Below are positions 5,751-11,944 of a DNA stretch of 15,979 nucleotides, piece by piece. The position numbers and the translations under genes are program-made. How positions within the stretch are numbered: position 1 is the stretch's first letter; every line of letters begins with the position of its first letter. The DNA comes from an uncultured Dialister sp. (GTDB taxonomy: Bacteria > Bacillota > Negativicutes > Veillonellales > Dialisteraceae), in NCBI GenBank assembly GCA_934178345.1, contig CAKPQG010000033.1, positions 1 to 15,979 on the forward strand. Reading direction: 5' to 3'. Below the pieces are notes generated by a model. That model saw only the letters and a program-made list of their open reading frames with translations, made no database searches and was not told the DNA's origin.

Positions 5751-6368
5751 ATGTCTGATATCGAAGCTGAAAACAAAAACTTAAAAGAAGAACAGAGCGA
5801 AGTCAGTGCACCGACCGAGATCGGCGCTCCGAGCGTTGGCTCCAAAGATATCCGCTGGTATGTCATCCATACCTACTCCGGCTATGAAAATAAAGTCAAG
5901 GATACCCTGACCCGCAAAGTTCATTCCATGGGCATGGATGATACGATCCTCGAGATCCTGCTCCCTCTTCAGGATGAAGAAGAAGAAAAAGATGGGAAGA
6001 CAAGAGTGGTTGCTCACAAAGTATTCCCAGGCTACCTTCTGATCAAGATGGAAGTCAATGACAGAAGCTGGTATGTCGTCAGAAATACCCCTGGCGTCAC
6101 CGGATTCGTCGGGACGACCACGAAGCCGATTCCGCTTTCTGATGAAGAAGCAGACCGCATCATTCATGGCATGAATACAAAGAAAGCAGCAGCCGTCGAC
6201 GTCAAAGCCGGCGATCGCGTCCGTATCACCAAGGGTGTATTCGAAGACCGCACTGCTGTCGTACTCGAAGTCGCTGAAGACAAGACCAGGATCAAGGCCG
6301 ATATCAGCAATTTCGGAACCACCACTACGATTGAACTGGAAGCCGGTTCTTTTGAACCCCTTCCGTGA
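5751..6368 (+). CDS. nusG: Transcription termination/antitermination protein NusG
   Basis: A 205-residue protein that binds RNA polymerase and affects pausing, Rho action and coupling to the ribosome. Residues about 1-32 are an acidic, low-complexity extension not needed for the fold. About 33-140 form the NGN domain (WYVIHTYSGYENKVK, VFPGYLLIKM, RNTPGVTGFVG). About 152-205 form the KOW domain (AGDRVRITKGVFEDRTAVVL). The KOW loop reads GVF where most family members have GPF. GAGGAGGAG lies 5-6 bases before the ATG. It lies between secE and rplK, as in most bacteria. Confidence 0.96.
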   Translation: MSDIEAENKNLKEEQSEVSAPTEIGAPSVGSKDIRWYVIHTYSGYENKVKDTLTRKVHSMGMDDTILEILLPLQDEEEEKDGKTRVVAHKVFPGYLLIKMEVNDRSWYVVRNTPGVTGFVGTTTKPIPLSDEEADRIIHGMNTKKAAAVDVKAGDRVRITKGVFEDRTAVVLEVAEDKTRIKADISNFGTTTTIELEAGSFEPLP

Positions 6369-6379
6369 TTCAATATACA

Positions 6380-6410
6380 GTGGGACTGCCTCGAACTAGG
6401 CTCGTCCCAC
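6380..6410 (+). promoter_or_regulatory. Hairpin in the nusG-rplK spacer
   Basis: GTGGGAC (6380-6386) pairs perfectly with GTCCCAC (6404-6410), with an inner GCCT/AGGC stem. There is no T-run, so it is not an intrinsic terminator. It stands immediately before the candidate L1 site and may be an RNA-processing or stabilising structure. Confidence 0.55.
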
Positions 6411-6411
6411 G

Positions 6412-6444
6412 GTGGGAGGGCCCGTTACAGCCCGTAAGTACCAC
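6412..6444 (+). promoter_or_regulatory. Candidate ribosomal protein L1 binding site before rplK
   Basis: The RNA would fold as GTGG (6412-6415), two unpaired bases, GGG (6418-6420), a 10-base loop, CCC (6431-6433), seven unpaired bases, CCAC (6441-6444): two short helices with an asymmetric internal loop. L1 sites in 23S rRNA and in the E. coli rplKA leader have this type of plan, and L1 represses its own operon in E. coli. A second structure with the same plan precedes rplA. The assignment is by shape and position. Confidence 0.6.
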
Positions 6445-6474
6445 ATTCCACCAAGGACAAGGAGGTGTAACATT

Positions 6475-6900
6475 ATGGCAAAGAAAATCTCTAAAGTTGT
6501 TAAACTGCAGGTCGCAGCTGGCAAAGCTACCCCAGCACCGCCAGTAGGCCCGGCCCTCGGCCAGGCAGGCGTCAACATCATGGCCTTCGTGAAAGACTTC
6601 AACGATCGCACTGCAAAGCAGGTAGGCCTGATCATCCCTGTAGAAATTACCGTTTTTGAAGATAGAAGCTTTACATTCATTTGTAAAACTCCGCCGGCAG
6701 CCGTTCTTCTGAAGAAAGCAGCCGGACTCGAAAAAGCTTCTGGTGAACCGAACAAGAACAAAGTCGGCAAAGTCACCAAAGCACAGGTCAAGGAAATCGC
6801 TGAAACAAAGATGCCAGACCTGAACGCTAACACTGTAGAAGCAGCTATGCGCCTGATCGAAGGCACAGCTCGTTCTATGGGCATCGAAGTTGTAGACTAA
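6475..6900 (+). CDS. rplK: 50S ribosomal protein L11
   Basis: A 141-residue protein, the normal length. It binds 23S rRNA at the GTPase-associated centre together with L10/L12. The N-terminal domain is the typical KVVKLQVAAGKATPAPPVGP ALGQAGVNIM stretch with the proline-rich region that thiostrepton-resistant mutants affect; the C-terminal rRNA-binding domain includes GKVTKAQVKEIAETKMPDLN and GTARSMGIEV. I start at ATG 6475 (GGAGGTG 7 bases upstream); an upstream in-frame extension to 6412 runs through the leader structure and is not real. rplA follows after 53 bases. Confidence 0.97.
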   Translation: MAKKISKVVKLQVAAGKATPAPPVGPALGQAGVNIMAFVKDFNDRTAKQVGLIIPVEITVFEDRSFTFICKTPPAAVLLKKAAGLEKASGEPNKNKVGKVTKAQVKEIAETKMPDLNANTVEAAMRLIEGTARSMGIEVVD

Positions 6901-6913
6901 GACTGACCCATTC

Positions 6914-6940
6914 GTGGCAGGGTAGAACCCCAAAGACCAC
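6914..6940 (+). promoter_or_regulatory. Second candidate L1 site, between rplK and rplA
   Basis: GTGG (6914-6917), two bases, GGG (6920-6922), short loop, CCC (6928-6930), six bases, CCAC (6937-6940). This is the same helix, asymmetric loop, helix plan as at 6412-6444, and it ends 3 bases before the rplA ribosome binding site (AGGAGG), so bound protein would block initiation. Confidence 0.55.
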
Positions 6941-6953
6941 ATAGGAGGAAACA

Positions 6954-7658
6954 ATGGCAAAACTGACAAAGAAACAGAAAGCCGCAGCAGCCATCGTTGA
7001 CAGTCATAAGCTCTATGACATCGACGAAGCTGTAAAGCTTGTGAAAGAAGCAGCATCCGCAAAGTTCGATGAAACTGTAGAAGTTGCTTTCAACCTGAAT
7101 ATCAACCCGAAATACGCTGATCAGCAGCTCCGCGGCGCTACCGTACTTCCTGCAGGCACTGGCAAATCCAAGAAAGTTCTCGTATTTGCTAAAGACCACA
7201 AAGAAGACGAAGCAAAAGCAGCAGGCGCTGACTACGTAGGCGGAAAAGAACTGGCCGACAAGATCATGCAGGGCTGGATGGACTTTGACGTCGTAGTAGC
7301 TACACCGGACATGATGGCTGTCGTAGGTCGTCTGGGCCGTGTACTCGGACCGAAAGGCCTCATGCCAAACCCGAAGGTTGGCACCGTCACCATGGATGTG
7401 ACCAAGGCTGTCAACGAAATCAAAGGCGGCAAGGTACAGTATCGTACAGATAAAGCCGGCAACGTCCAGGTCATCATCGGCAAAGTATCCTTTGACGAAG
7501 ACAAACTGAAACAGAACCTGCTCGCTATCTACAATACCATCCTCAAAGCTCGTCCTTCCACTGTAAAGGGCGTCTACATGAAGAGCCTCACCATCAGCTC
7601 CACCATGGGCCGCGGCATCCACCTCGACCTCACCAAAGTGGTAGCAGCAAAAGCATAA
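6954..7658 (+). CDS. rplA: 50S ribosomal protein L1
   Basis: A 234-residue protein of the L1 stalk, which helps move deacylated tRNA out of the E site. In several bacteria it also represses its own mRNA. Typical segments are visible: FDETVEVAFNLNINPKYADQ, RGATVLPAGTGK, the second-domain stretch around ADYVGGKELADKI, VVGRLGRVLGPKGLMPNPK and GKVSFDEDKLKQNL. Length is standard. AGGAGG stands 7 bases before the ATG. rplJ follows after a 166-base leader. Confidence 0.97.
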   Translation: MAKLTKKQKAAAAIVDSHKLYDIDEAVKLVKEAASAKFDETVEVAFNLNINPKYADQQLRGATVLPAGTGKSKKVLVFAKDHKEDEAKAAGADYVGGKELADKIMQGWMDFDVVVATPDMMAVVGRLGRVLGPKGLMPNPKVGTVTMDVTKAVNEIKGGKVQYRTDKAGNVQVIIGKVSFDEDKLKQNLLAIYNTILKARPSTVKGVYMKSLTISSTMGRGIHLDLTKVVAAKA

Positions 7659-7673
7659 TTTTACCTATTTACA

Positions 7674-7779
7674 CTTAGCTTAAGACCGGCGGTAAGACAT
7701 TTTAAAGGGCGTAGCCCGCCTCCCGAGGCTGAGTACTGCAAAGCCAGTACACGACCTCGCGGAATGCGAGGTCGTTTTA
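7674..7779 (+). promoter_or_regulatory. L10 leader with terminator hairpin before rplJ
   Basis: The spacer between rplA and rplJ is 166 bases. It contains several short stems around GACCGGCGGTAAGAC and GGGCGTAGCCCGCC, then ACGACCTCGC (7751-7760), loop GGAAT, GCGAGGTCGT (7766-7775) and a short T-run, a good terminator. L10 leaders that bind the L10-L12 complex and, in Bacillus subtilis, attenuate transcription are known at this place. The exact binding fold is not proven from sequence alone, but position and layout agree. Confidence 0.75.
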
Positions 7780-7824
7780 GCTAACGTGATAAATAATAAA
7801 ATCCCATAGCAGAGGAGGTGTACT

Positions 7825-8373
7825 ATGAGCGAAGAAAAGTATGAAGTTAGAATTCGTCCGGAAAAAGAAGCCATCGTTGCAGAAATGAAAGAAAAGCTGG
7901 CTTCCCAGGGCGTAGTTCTGGTATCCTTCAACAAACTGGACGTAAAGAATGCGACACTTCTCCGTCGTAAATTCCTTGCACACGGTGTTGAATACAAGGT
8001 TATCAAAAACACACTGACCCGCATCGCAGCTGACGAACTCGGTCTTGAAGGCCTTGACGATCTGCTCGCTGGCCCGAATGGTCTTGCAACCTGCAAAGAC
8101 GATCCGGTCGCACCGGCAGCAGCTCTGAAAGAATTCTTCAAAGAAACCAAGAGCGAAGCTATCGTTGTCAAAGCTGGCGTCCTCGACGGCAAAGTCATCG
8201 ACGCAAAAGCTGTTCAGGCACTGGCAGACCTGCCGTCCAAAGAACAGCTGCTGGGTATGGTCGCAGCAACCCTGCTGGCTCCGATCACCGGACTGGCACG
8301 TGCCCTCAACGGCAACATCCAGAACCTCGCATATGCTCTCGAAGCACTGCGTAAACAGAAAGAATCTGCGTAA
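7825..8373 (+). CDS. rplJ: 50S ribosomal protein L10
   Basis: A 182-residue stalk-base protein that binds 23S rRNA beside L11 and carries the L12 dimers on its C-terminal helix. The N-terminal domain holds VVLVSFNKLDVKNATLLRRK and VEYKVIKNTLTRIA; the C-terminal helix (ITGLARALNGNIQNLAYALE) is the L12-binding part. Length is slightly above the usual 165-175. AGAGGAGGTG lies 5 bases before the ATG. The upstream leader suggests autoregulation. rplL follows after 37 bases. Confidence 0.96.
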   Translation: MSEEKYEVRIRPEKEAIVAEMKEKLASQGVVLVSFNKLDVKNATLLRRKFLAHGVEYKVIKNTLTRIAADELGLEGLDDLLAGPNGLATCKDDPVAPAAALKEFFKETKSEAIVVKAGVLDGKVIDAKAVQALADLPSKEQLLGMVAATLLAPITGLARALNGNIQNLAYALEALRKQKESA

Positions 8374-8410
8374 GATCTACGCATAAAACTATTCCATGGA
8401 GGAAATAAAA

Positions 8411-8779
8411 ATGACTAACGAAGAAATCCTTAATGCCATTGCAGAAATGTCTGTACTCGAACTGTCCGAACTCGTAAAAGCTATCGAAGAAAAATTCGGC
8501 GTATCCGCAGCAGCTCCTGTAGCTGTAGCAGCAGCAGCAGCTCCGGCAGCAGCAGCTGAAGAAGAAAAATCTGAATTCGACGTTATCCTCAAAGACGTTG
8601 GCGCTCAGAAGATCCAGGTCATCAAAGCCGTTCGTGAAATCACCGGCCTCGGCCTGAAAGACGCTAAAGCACTCGTTGACGGCGCTCCGAAAGAAGTAAA
8701 GACCGGCGTTGCTAAAGCTGAAGCTGAAGAAATGAAGAAGAAACTCGAAGCAGCTGGCGCTACCGTAGAAATGAAATAA
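8411..8779 (+). CDS. rplL: 50S ribosomal protein L7/L12
   Basis: A 122-residue flexible stalk protein, present in several dimers per ribosome, which recruits translation GTPases. The N-terminal dimerisation domain (EEILNAIAEMSVLELSELVK AIEEKFG) is followed by an Ala-rich hinge (about residues 33-51) and the C-terminal factor-binding domain (EFDVILKDVGAQKIQVIKAV REITGLGLKDAK). ATG 8411 has GGAGG 8 bases upstream; an in-frame ATG at 8396 overlaps that site and is rejected. It is the last gene of the operon: a terminator follows 25 bases later. Confidence 0.97.
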   Translation: MTNEEILNAIAEMSVLELSELVKAIEEKFGVSAAAPVAVAAAAAPAAAAEEEKSEFDVILKDVGAQKIQVIKAVREITGLGLKDAKALVDGAPKEVKTGVAKAEAEEMKKKLEAAGATVEMK

Positions 8780-8804
8780 TTGCGGCTAAGTTAAAAGCTC
8801 GAGA

Positions 8805-8850
8805 AGGAGCTGTGAAGAAATGAGAATTCATTTCTTCACAGCTCCTTTTT
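8805..8850 (+). terminator. Strong intrinsic terminator of the ribosomal operon
   Basis: AGGAGCTGTGAAGAAATGA (8805-8823) pairs perfectly over 19 bp with 8828-8846 around a GAAT loop, ending in TTTTT. It ends the operon after rplL, so no rpoB read-through is expected. Confidence 0.93.
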
Positions 8851-8865
8851 ACTTTGCTTTCATTT

Positions 8866-8935
8866 GGTTCAGGGTTCAGGGTTCAGGGTTCAGGGTTCAG
8901 GGTTCAGGGTTCAAGGTTCAGGGTTCAGGGTTGAG
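8866..8935 (+). repeat. Ten tandem GGTTCAG heptamers
   Basis: Ten 7-bp units in a row, with one changed base in the array and a last unit GGTTGAG. It directly follows the operon terminator. Related units in inverse orientation are at 11850-11877, and a short pair is at 9092-9107. The open frame across it (VQGSGFR repeated) is an effect of the 7-bp period. Confidence 0.92.
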
Positions 8936-8937
8936 AT

Positions 8938-9094
8938 GGCGGCTTCGCCGCAGAGTATAAATAGGGCGATGCCCGAAGGCGGTATTCAAGTCACTAGTCA
9001 CCAGTCACTAGTCACTCCTAATCCCCAATCCCTAATCCCTAGCTACCAGTCACTAGTCACTAGTCACTAGCTACTCATCCCTGCTTTCAAACTT
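8938..9094 (+). repeat. Heptamer-repeat module, copy 3 (most complete)
   Basis: In order: GGCGGCTTCGCCGC hairpin (8938-8951), GGGCGATGCCC (8964-8974), AAGGCGGTATTCAAG, heptamers of the type AGTCACT/AGTCACC (8990-9015), heptamers TCCCTAA/TCCCCAA (9016-9037), more AGTCACT units (9042-9072), and the boundary CTGCTTTCAAACTT (9081-9094). The same order is found inverted at 4926-5045 and in part at 459-540 and 11439-11530. Confidence 0.75.
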
Positions 9095-9113
9095 CAGGGT
9101 TCAGGGCTCTCGT

Positions 9114-9136
9114 GGCGGCTTCGCCGCCTTTTTTTT
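9114..9136 (+). terminator. Terminator-like hairpin with eight T
   Basis: GGCGGC (9114-9119), loop TTC, GCCGCC (9123-9128), then TTTTTTTT. It has the form of a strong intrinsic terminator but follows repeats, not a gene. It may be a second line of termination for the ribosomal operon or only a part of the repeat family. Confidence 0.5.
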
Positions 9137-9240
9137 AGAAGATGGTATTCTCGTATCGTAGCCTTCCCCTCTAGGGGAAGGTGCCCCGAAGGGGCGGATA
9201 GGGTGACTATGGTATGAAAGACAGTTGAGATAAAGTCTTC
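9137..9240 (+). repeat. 104-bp direct repeat, left copy (right copy 9683-9786)
   Basis: Both copies start AGARGATGGTATTCTCGTAT, contain CCTTCCCCTCTAGGGGAAGG and a CCCC..GGGG palindrome, and end near GATAAAGTCTTCC/GATAAGGTTTCCC. They differ at only a few positions over about 104 bp and lie 546 bp apart. The centre is also found in the array units at 13745-13812 and 14060-14130 and at 270-345. Confidence 0.8.
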
Positions 9241-9292
9241 CAGCTACCAGTCACTAGTCACAAGTCACTTGATACGAGTAGGCCCTTGGAGA

Positions 9293-9425
9293 CGGAAGTC
9301 CCGCAGAGGGACTTCCGAGTTTGGCCTAATCCAAAGAGGCGCCTAGCCTGCCCATTAAGGCGCCTTCCTGTGAGGCCAAACGGCCCGTGCCGAAGGCGCA
9401 GGATGGATATGCCCCGCAGGGGCAT
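9293..9425. other. Cluster of three strong hairpins
   Basis: H1: CGGAAGTCCC (9293-9302) with GGGACTTCCG (9308-9317), perfect. H2: GTTTGGCCT (9319-9327) with AGGCCAAAC (9373-9381), enclosing AGGCGCC (9337-9343) with GGCGCCT (9359-9365). H3: ATGCCCC (9409-9415) with GGGGCAT (9419-9425). There is no ORF with start signals on either strand. It may be a structured RNA or a cluster of repeat palindromes. Confidence 0.6.
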
Positions 9426-9477
9426 CCTTCTACGCAGCGGTATGAAAGACGATGTGAGACATTCGTCTTTCTTGCGT

Positions 9478-9635
9478 GTCATCCCGACCGAAGTGGAGGG
9501 ATCTTTCTTGCAGACCGGTAGACCGTGAGCGAGGGAAAGGCGAAAAAGGAAGCACCTAGGTGTCGTTTGAGTGAGGGCGCATGTGTGCCTATGGCGGCAG
9601 TGCAATAAAGATCCCTCGGCTGCGCTCGGGATGAC
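9478..9635. mobile_element. 158-bp element with 29-bp imperfect terminal inverted repeats
   Basis: The left end (9478-9506) starts GTCATCCCGACCGAAG and runs to GGGATCTTT; the right end (9607-9635) is its inverse with about 25 of 29 bases matching. There is no ORF. The ends belong to the same GTCATCC.. family as the 76-bp repeats at 1149 and 11756 and the single end at 11626. No target duplication was recognised. Confidence 0.55.
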
Positions 9636-9682
9636 GATACGGGGGAGCGGATAGGTTCACAAGGGTGGTGTGTCGCCTTTTT

Positions 9683-9786
9683 AGAGGATGGTATTCTCGT
9701 ATCGCAGCCTTCCCCTCTAGGGGAAGGTGCCCCGCAGGGGCGGATAGGGTGACTATGGCATGAAAGACAGCTGGGATAAGGTTTCC
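9683..9786 (+). repeat. 104-bp direct repeat, right copy
   Basis: Partner of 9137-9240. After it, 9787-10036 shows no gene or repeat I can name, apart from a possible xseA -10 box TACAAT at 9960-9965 with a poor -35. Confidence 0.8.
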
Positions 9787-10036
9787 CGGTCACTCCTATG
9801 AGAGCTGCAAGTCCCCCGCGGCAGATTGAACGCGAAAATGAGATGATCGTTATTTCACATCGCCTTTTTATTTGCAAAAAGCAGCTCAGAGGAAGTAGGA
9901 GCTTCCCACAAGACTTCGGCGCAGTTATGAAAAGGCGTGCAGGAATGAGCGCGGGGCGTTACAATACATAGGAAGGGGTAGCGGATGGAGCAGAGCGTCC
10001 CTTTGTCATCAGTGATGCTTTCGTAGGAGAAGATAT

Positions 10037-11179
10037 ATGGAAAAACAGGGATTTGCGGTGAGCGAGGTCAATCAATACCTGAAGCAGCTGCTGGAATCGC
10101 AGAGCGATCTGCATCACATTCCGGTGCTGGGGGAGATTTCAAATTTCAAACGCTATCAGTCGGGGCATTGCTATTTCACACTGAAGGATGAGAAGTCGGC
10201 GCTGAAGTGCGTCATGTTCAAGAGCAGTGCGGCGCACCTGTCTTTCCATCCGCAGAATGGGGAGAAGGTCGTGGCGCTCGGCTCGATCTCGGTCTATGAA
10301 AGGGACGGGGTGTACCAGCTCTATGTGACCGCGATGCGCCGGCAGGGGGTCGGGGACCTGATGCAGGCGTATGAGGCGCTGAAAGAGAAGCTCACGAAGG
10401 AAGGCCTTTTCGATGAGTCCCGGAAGAAGCCGCTGCTCCGTCTGCCGCGGGCGATCGGGATCATCACATCACCTTCCGGGGCAGCGGTGCATGATATCAT
10501 CACAGTGTCGCGGCGGCGGAACAAGGGCGTGAAGCTCATCCTCTATCCGGTGAAGGTTCAGGGGGAGGAGGCCGCAGGGGAAATCGTGCATGCGATCGAT
10601 TTCTTCCACCGTCATCATCTGGCGGATCTTCTGATCGTAGGCCGCGGCGGCGGCTCGATCGAGGATCTGTGGGCGTTCAATGAAGAGCCGGTGGTGCGCG
10701 CCATCGCGGCGTCAGAGATCCCGATCATCAGCGCTGTCGGGCATGAGACGGATTTCACACTGTCCGACTTTGCGGCCGATGCGCGGGCGGCGACGCCTTC
10801 ACAGGCAGCGGAGATCGCGGTCATCGATGTGGCAGCGTATAGAAATGGCATCGCATTCTATTGGGACAAGGCGGCGAAGCTGCTGGAAAAAAAGATCCAT
10901 GAGAACGCGCAGCTCGCAGACAGTCTGCAGCAGGAGCTCACGCAGGCGATGGAAGCCGAGCTCGATGCGAAGAAGCACAGCCTCTCGCTCATGGCGGCGA
11001 AGCTCTCGGCACTGAGCCCGTTGACGGTACTTTCCCGCGGGTATACCATCACGACCACGGCGGGGCATAGAGCTGTGCAATGCGTATCGGATGTATCAGC
11101 GGGAGACACGATCAGGACGACAGTGGCGGATGGGACGATTTCCTCCGTCGTGTCAGAGATAGAAAAGGAAAGGATGTAG
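10037..11179 (+). CDS. xseA: Exodeoxyribonuclease VII large subunit
   Basis: A 380-residue catalytic subunit of exonuclease VII, which cuts single-stranded DNA from both ends into short oligonucleotides together with XseB in the cytoplasm. Residues about 1-100 are the OB-fold DNA-binding domain (IPVLGEISNFKRYQSGHCYF, GVYQLYVTAM). About 125-260 hold the conserved catalytic-domain stretches GIITSPSGAAVHDI (141-154), VGRGGGSIEDLWAFNEE (201-217) and ISAVGHETDFTLSDFAADAR followed by ATPSQAAE (231-258). About 265-330 is a coiled coil that binds XseB, then SPLTVLSRGY and a C-terminal small domain. It is slightly shorter than the usual 400-450 residues, mainly in the coiled coil. TAGGAGA lies 6 bases before the ATG. 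xseB begins 3 bases after its stop, so they form one operon. Confidence 0.96.
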   Translation: MEKQGFAVSEVNQYLKQLLESQSDLHHIPVLGEISNFKRYQSGHCYFTLKDEKSALKCVMFKSSAAHLSFHPQNGEKVVALGSISVYERDGVYQLYVTAMRRQGVGDLMQAYEALKEKLTKEGLFDESRKKPLLRLPRAIGIITSPSGAAVHDIITVSRRRNKGVKLILYPVKVQGEEAAGEIVHAIDFFHRHHLADLLIVGRGGGSIEDLWAFNEEPVVRAIAASEIPIISAVGHETDFTLSDFAADARAATPSQAAEIAVIDVAAYRNGIAFYWDKAAKLLEKKIHENAQLADSLQQELTQAMEAELDAKKHSLSLMAAKLSALSPLTVLSRGYTITTTAGHRAVQCVSDVSAGDTIRTTVADGTISSVVSEIEKERM

Positions 11180-11182
11180 GTC

Positions 11183-11410
11183 ATGGAAACTCGAAACATG
11201 TCATTCGAAGAGGGGCTGCAGCGCTTGAAGGAGCAGGTCGCGATGCTGGAAAAGGGAAATCTTCCACTGGACGAGGCGCTGAAAGTTTTCCGCGATGCTG
11301 TCGACGTTGGACGTTTCTGCAATAAAAAGCTGGAGATGGCAGAGACGGAAGTGCAGAAGATCGTGGAGAATGCCAATGGCTTCACGCTTGAGGATTTCGA
11401 AGAGAAATAG
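11183..11410 (+). CDS. xseB: Exodeoxyribonuclease VII small subunit
   Basis: A 75-residue helical protein that binds along the XseA coiled coil in several copies. The family signature is clear: MSFEEGLQRLKEQVAMLEKG NLPLDEALKVF, then GRFCNKKLEMAETEVQKIVE. The length is normal. AGGAAAGGATG overlaps the end of xseA and lies a few bases before the ATG, with a 3-base gap, so translation is likely coupled. No ispA-like gene follows, although xseB is often next to one; repeats start 30 bases later. Confidence 0.95.
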   Translation: METRNMSFEEGLQRLKEQVAMLEKGNLPLDEALKVFRDAVDVGRFCNKKLEMAETEVQKIVENANGFTLEDFEEK

Positions 11411-11438
11411 GGGGCTATAGGGATACGTCCTCGTTCTA

Positions 11439-11530
11439 AAGTTTGAAAGCAGGGATTAGGAGCGCCAAGTGACTAGTGACTAGTGACTAGTGACTAGTGG
11501 CTAGTGACTGGTGACTAGAGACTAGGGACT
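11439..11530 (-). repeat. Heptamer-repeat module, copy 4 (inverted, partial)
   Basis: The boundary AAGTTTGAAAGCAG (11439-11452) is followed by GGATTAGGAG and nine AGTGACT-type heptamers in exact 7-bp phase (11468-11530: AGTGACT four times, then AGTGGCT, AGTGACT, GGTGACT, AGAGACT, AGGGACT). The GGGCATCGCC part lies farther off at 11723-11732, after a 22-bp array, so the module seems split or extended. Confidence 0.8.
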
Positions 11531-11536
11531 AGGAAA

Positions 11537-11614
11537 CGTCAGACTGCCAGACGTCAGATGTCAGACTGCCAGACGTCAGATGTCAGACTGCCAGACGTCA
11601 GATGTCAGACTGCC
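11537..11614 (+). repeat. 22-bp tandem array (CGTCAGATGTCAGACTGCC AGA)
   Basis: Units begin at 11552, 11574 and 11596, with a shortened unit at 11537-11551 that lacks the ATGTCAG part; the last unit stops at TGCC. Each unit is built of GTCAGAC/GTCAGAT/TGCCAGAC pieces, that is 7+8+7 bases. There are no unique spacers, so it is not a CRISPR. The full copies are identical, which suggests recent expansion. Confidence 0.9.
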
Positions 11615-11755
11615 GCTTTCCCGTATCGTCATCCCGAGCGCAGCCCTTGATCTTTGTTATTCGCGGTCAGGCGGTCTATGTTTGAAACTCCTAAAAGGGA
11701 AACCTGCTACCCACTAACCTTCGGGCATCGCCACTATCAATACTTCGCGGCGCTT

Positions 11756-11831
11756 AGATCCTTCGACTCAGTTCTCCCATTTCAGATAAGCCATTTTTTA
11801 ACATACGACGTTTTTCTCCGCTCAGGATGAC
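11756..11831 (-). repeat. 76-bp dispersed repeat, inverted copy
   Basis: Inverse of 1149-1224: AGATCCTTCGACTCAGTTCTC at one end minus its last base, CTCAGGATGAC at the other, with CATACGACG in the middle. Same length as the first copy. Confidence 0.65.
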
Positions 11832-11849
11832 GAAATGCGCCGCACCACA

Positions 11850-11877
11850 ACCCTGAACCCTGAACCTTGAACCCTCA
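11850..11877 (-). repeat. Short CCCTGAA heptamer array
   Basis: About four units (CCCTGAA, CCCTGAA, CCTTGAA, CCCTCAA), the reverse complement of the array at 8866-8935. The rest of 11615-11944 shows only a single GTCATCCCGAGCG end (11626) and module debris. Confidence 0.75.
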
Positions 11878-11944
11878 ATCAAAGGGCAGCACGCCCCATG
11901 AGCTGTCCTTGAAACTCATTTGCAGATATAAAGGAGAAAAATCT

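Noticed and set aside
6412..6474. N-terminal extension of rplK
   Set aside because: L11 is 141 residues from ATG 6475, which has a perfect ribosome binding site; the extension covers the leader structure.
8864..9070. Open frame encoding repeated VQGSGFR
   Set aside because: It arises from the 7-bp repeat: three units make a seven-codon period with no stop. No ribosome binding site precedes it.
9479..9877. 132-codon minus-strand frame
   Set aside because: It runs through the 158-bp inverted-repeat element and the 104-bp repeat, and its sequence is typical of frames over such repeats.
11537..11614. Possible CRISPR array
   Set aside because: Units are directly adjacent without unique spacers, and no cas gene is nearby.
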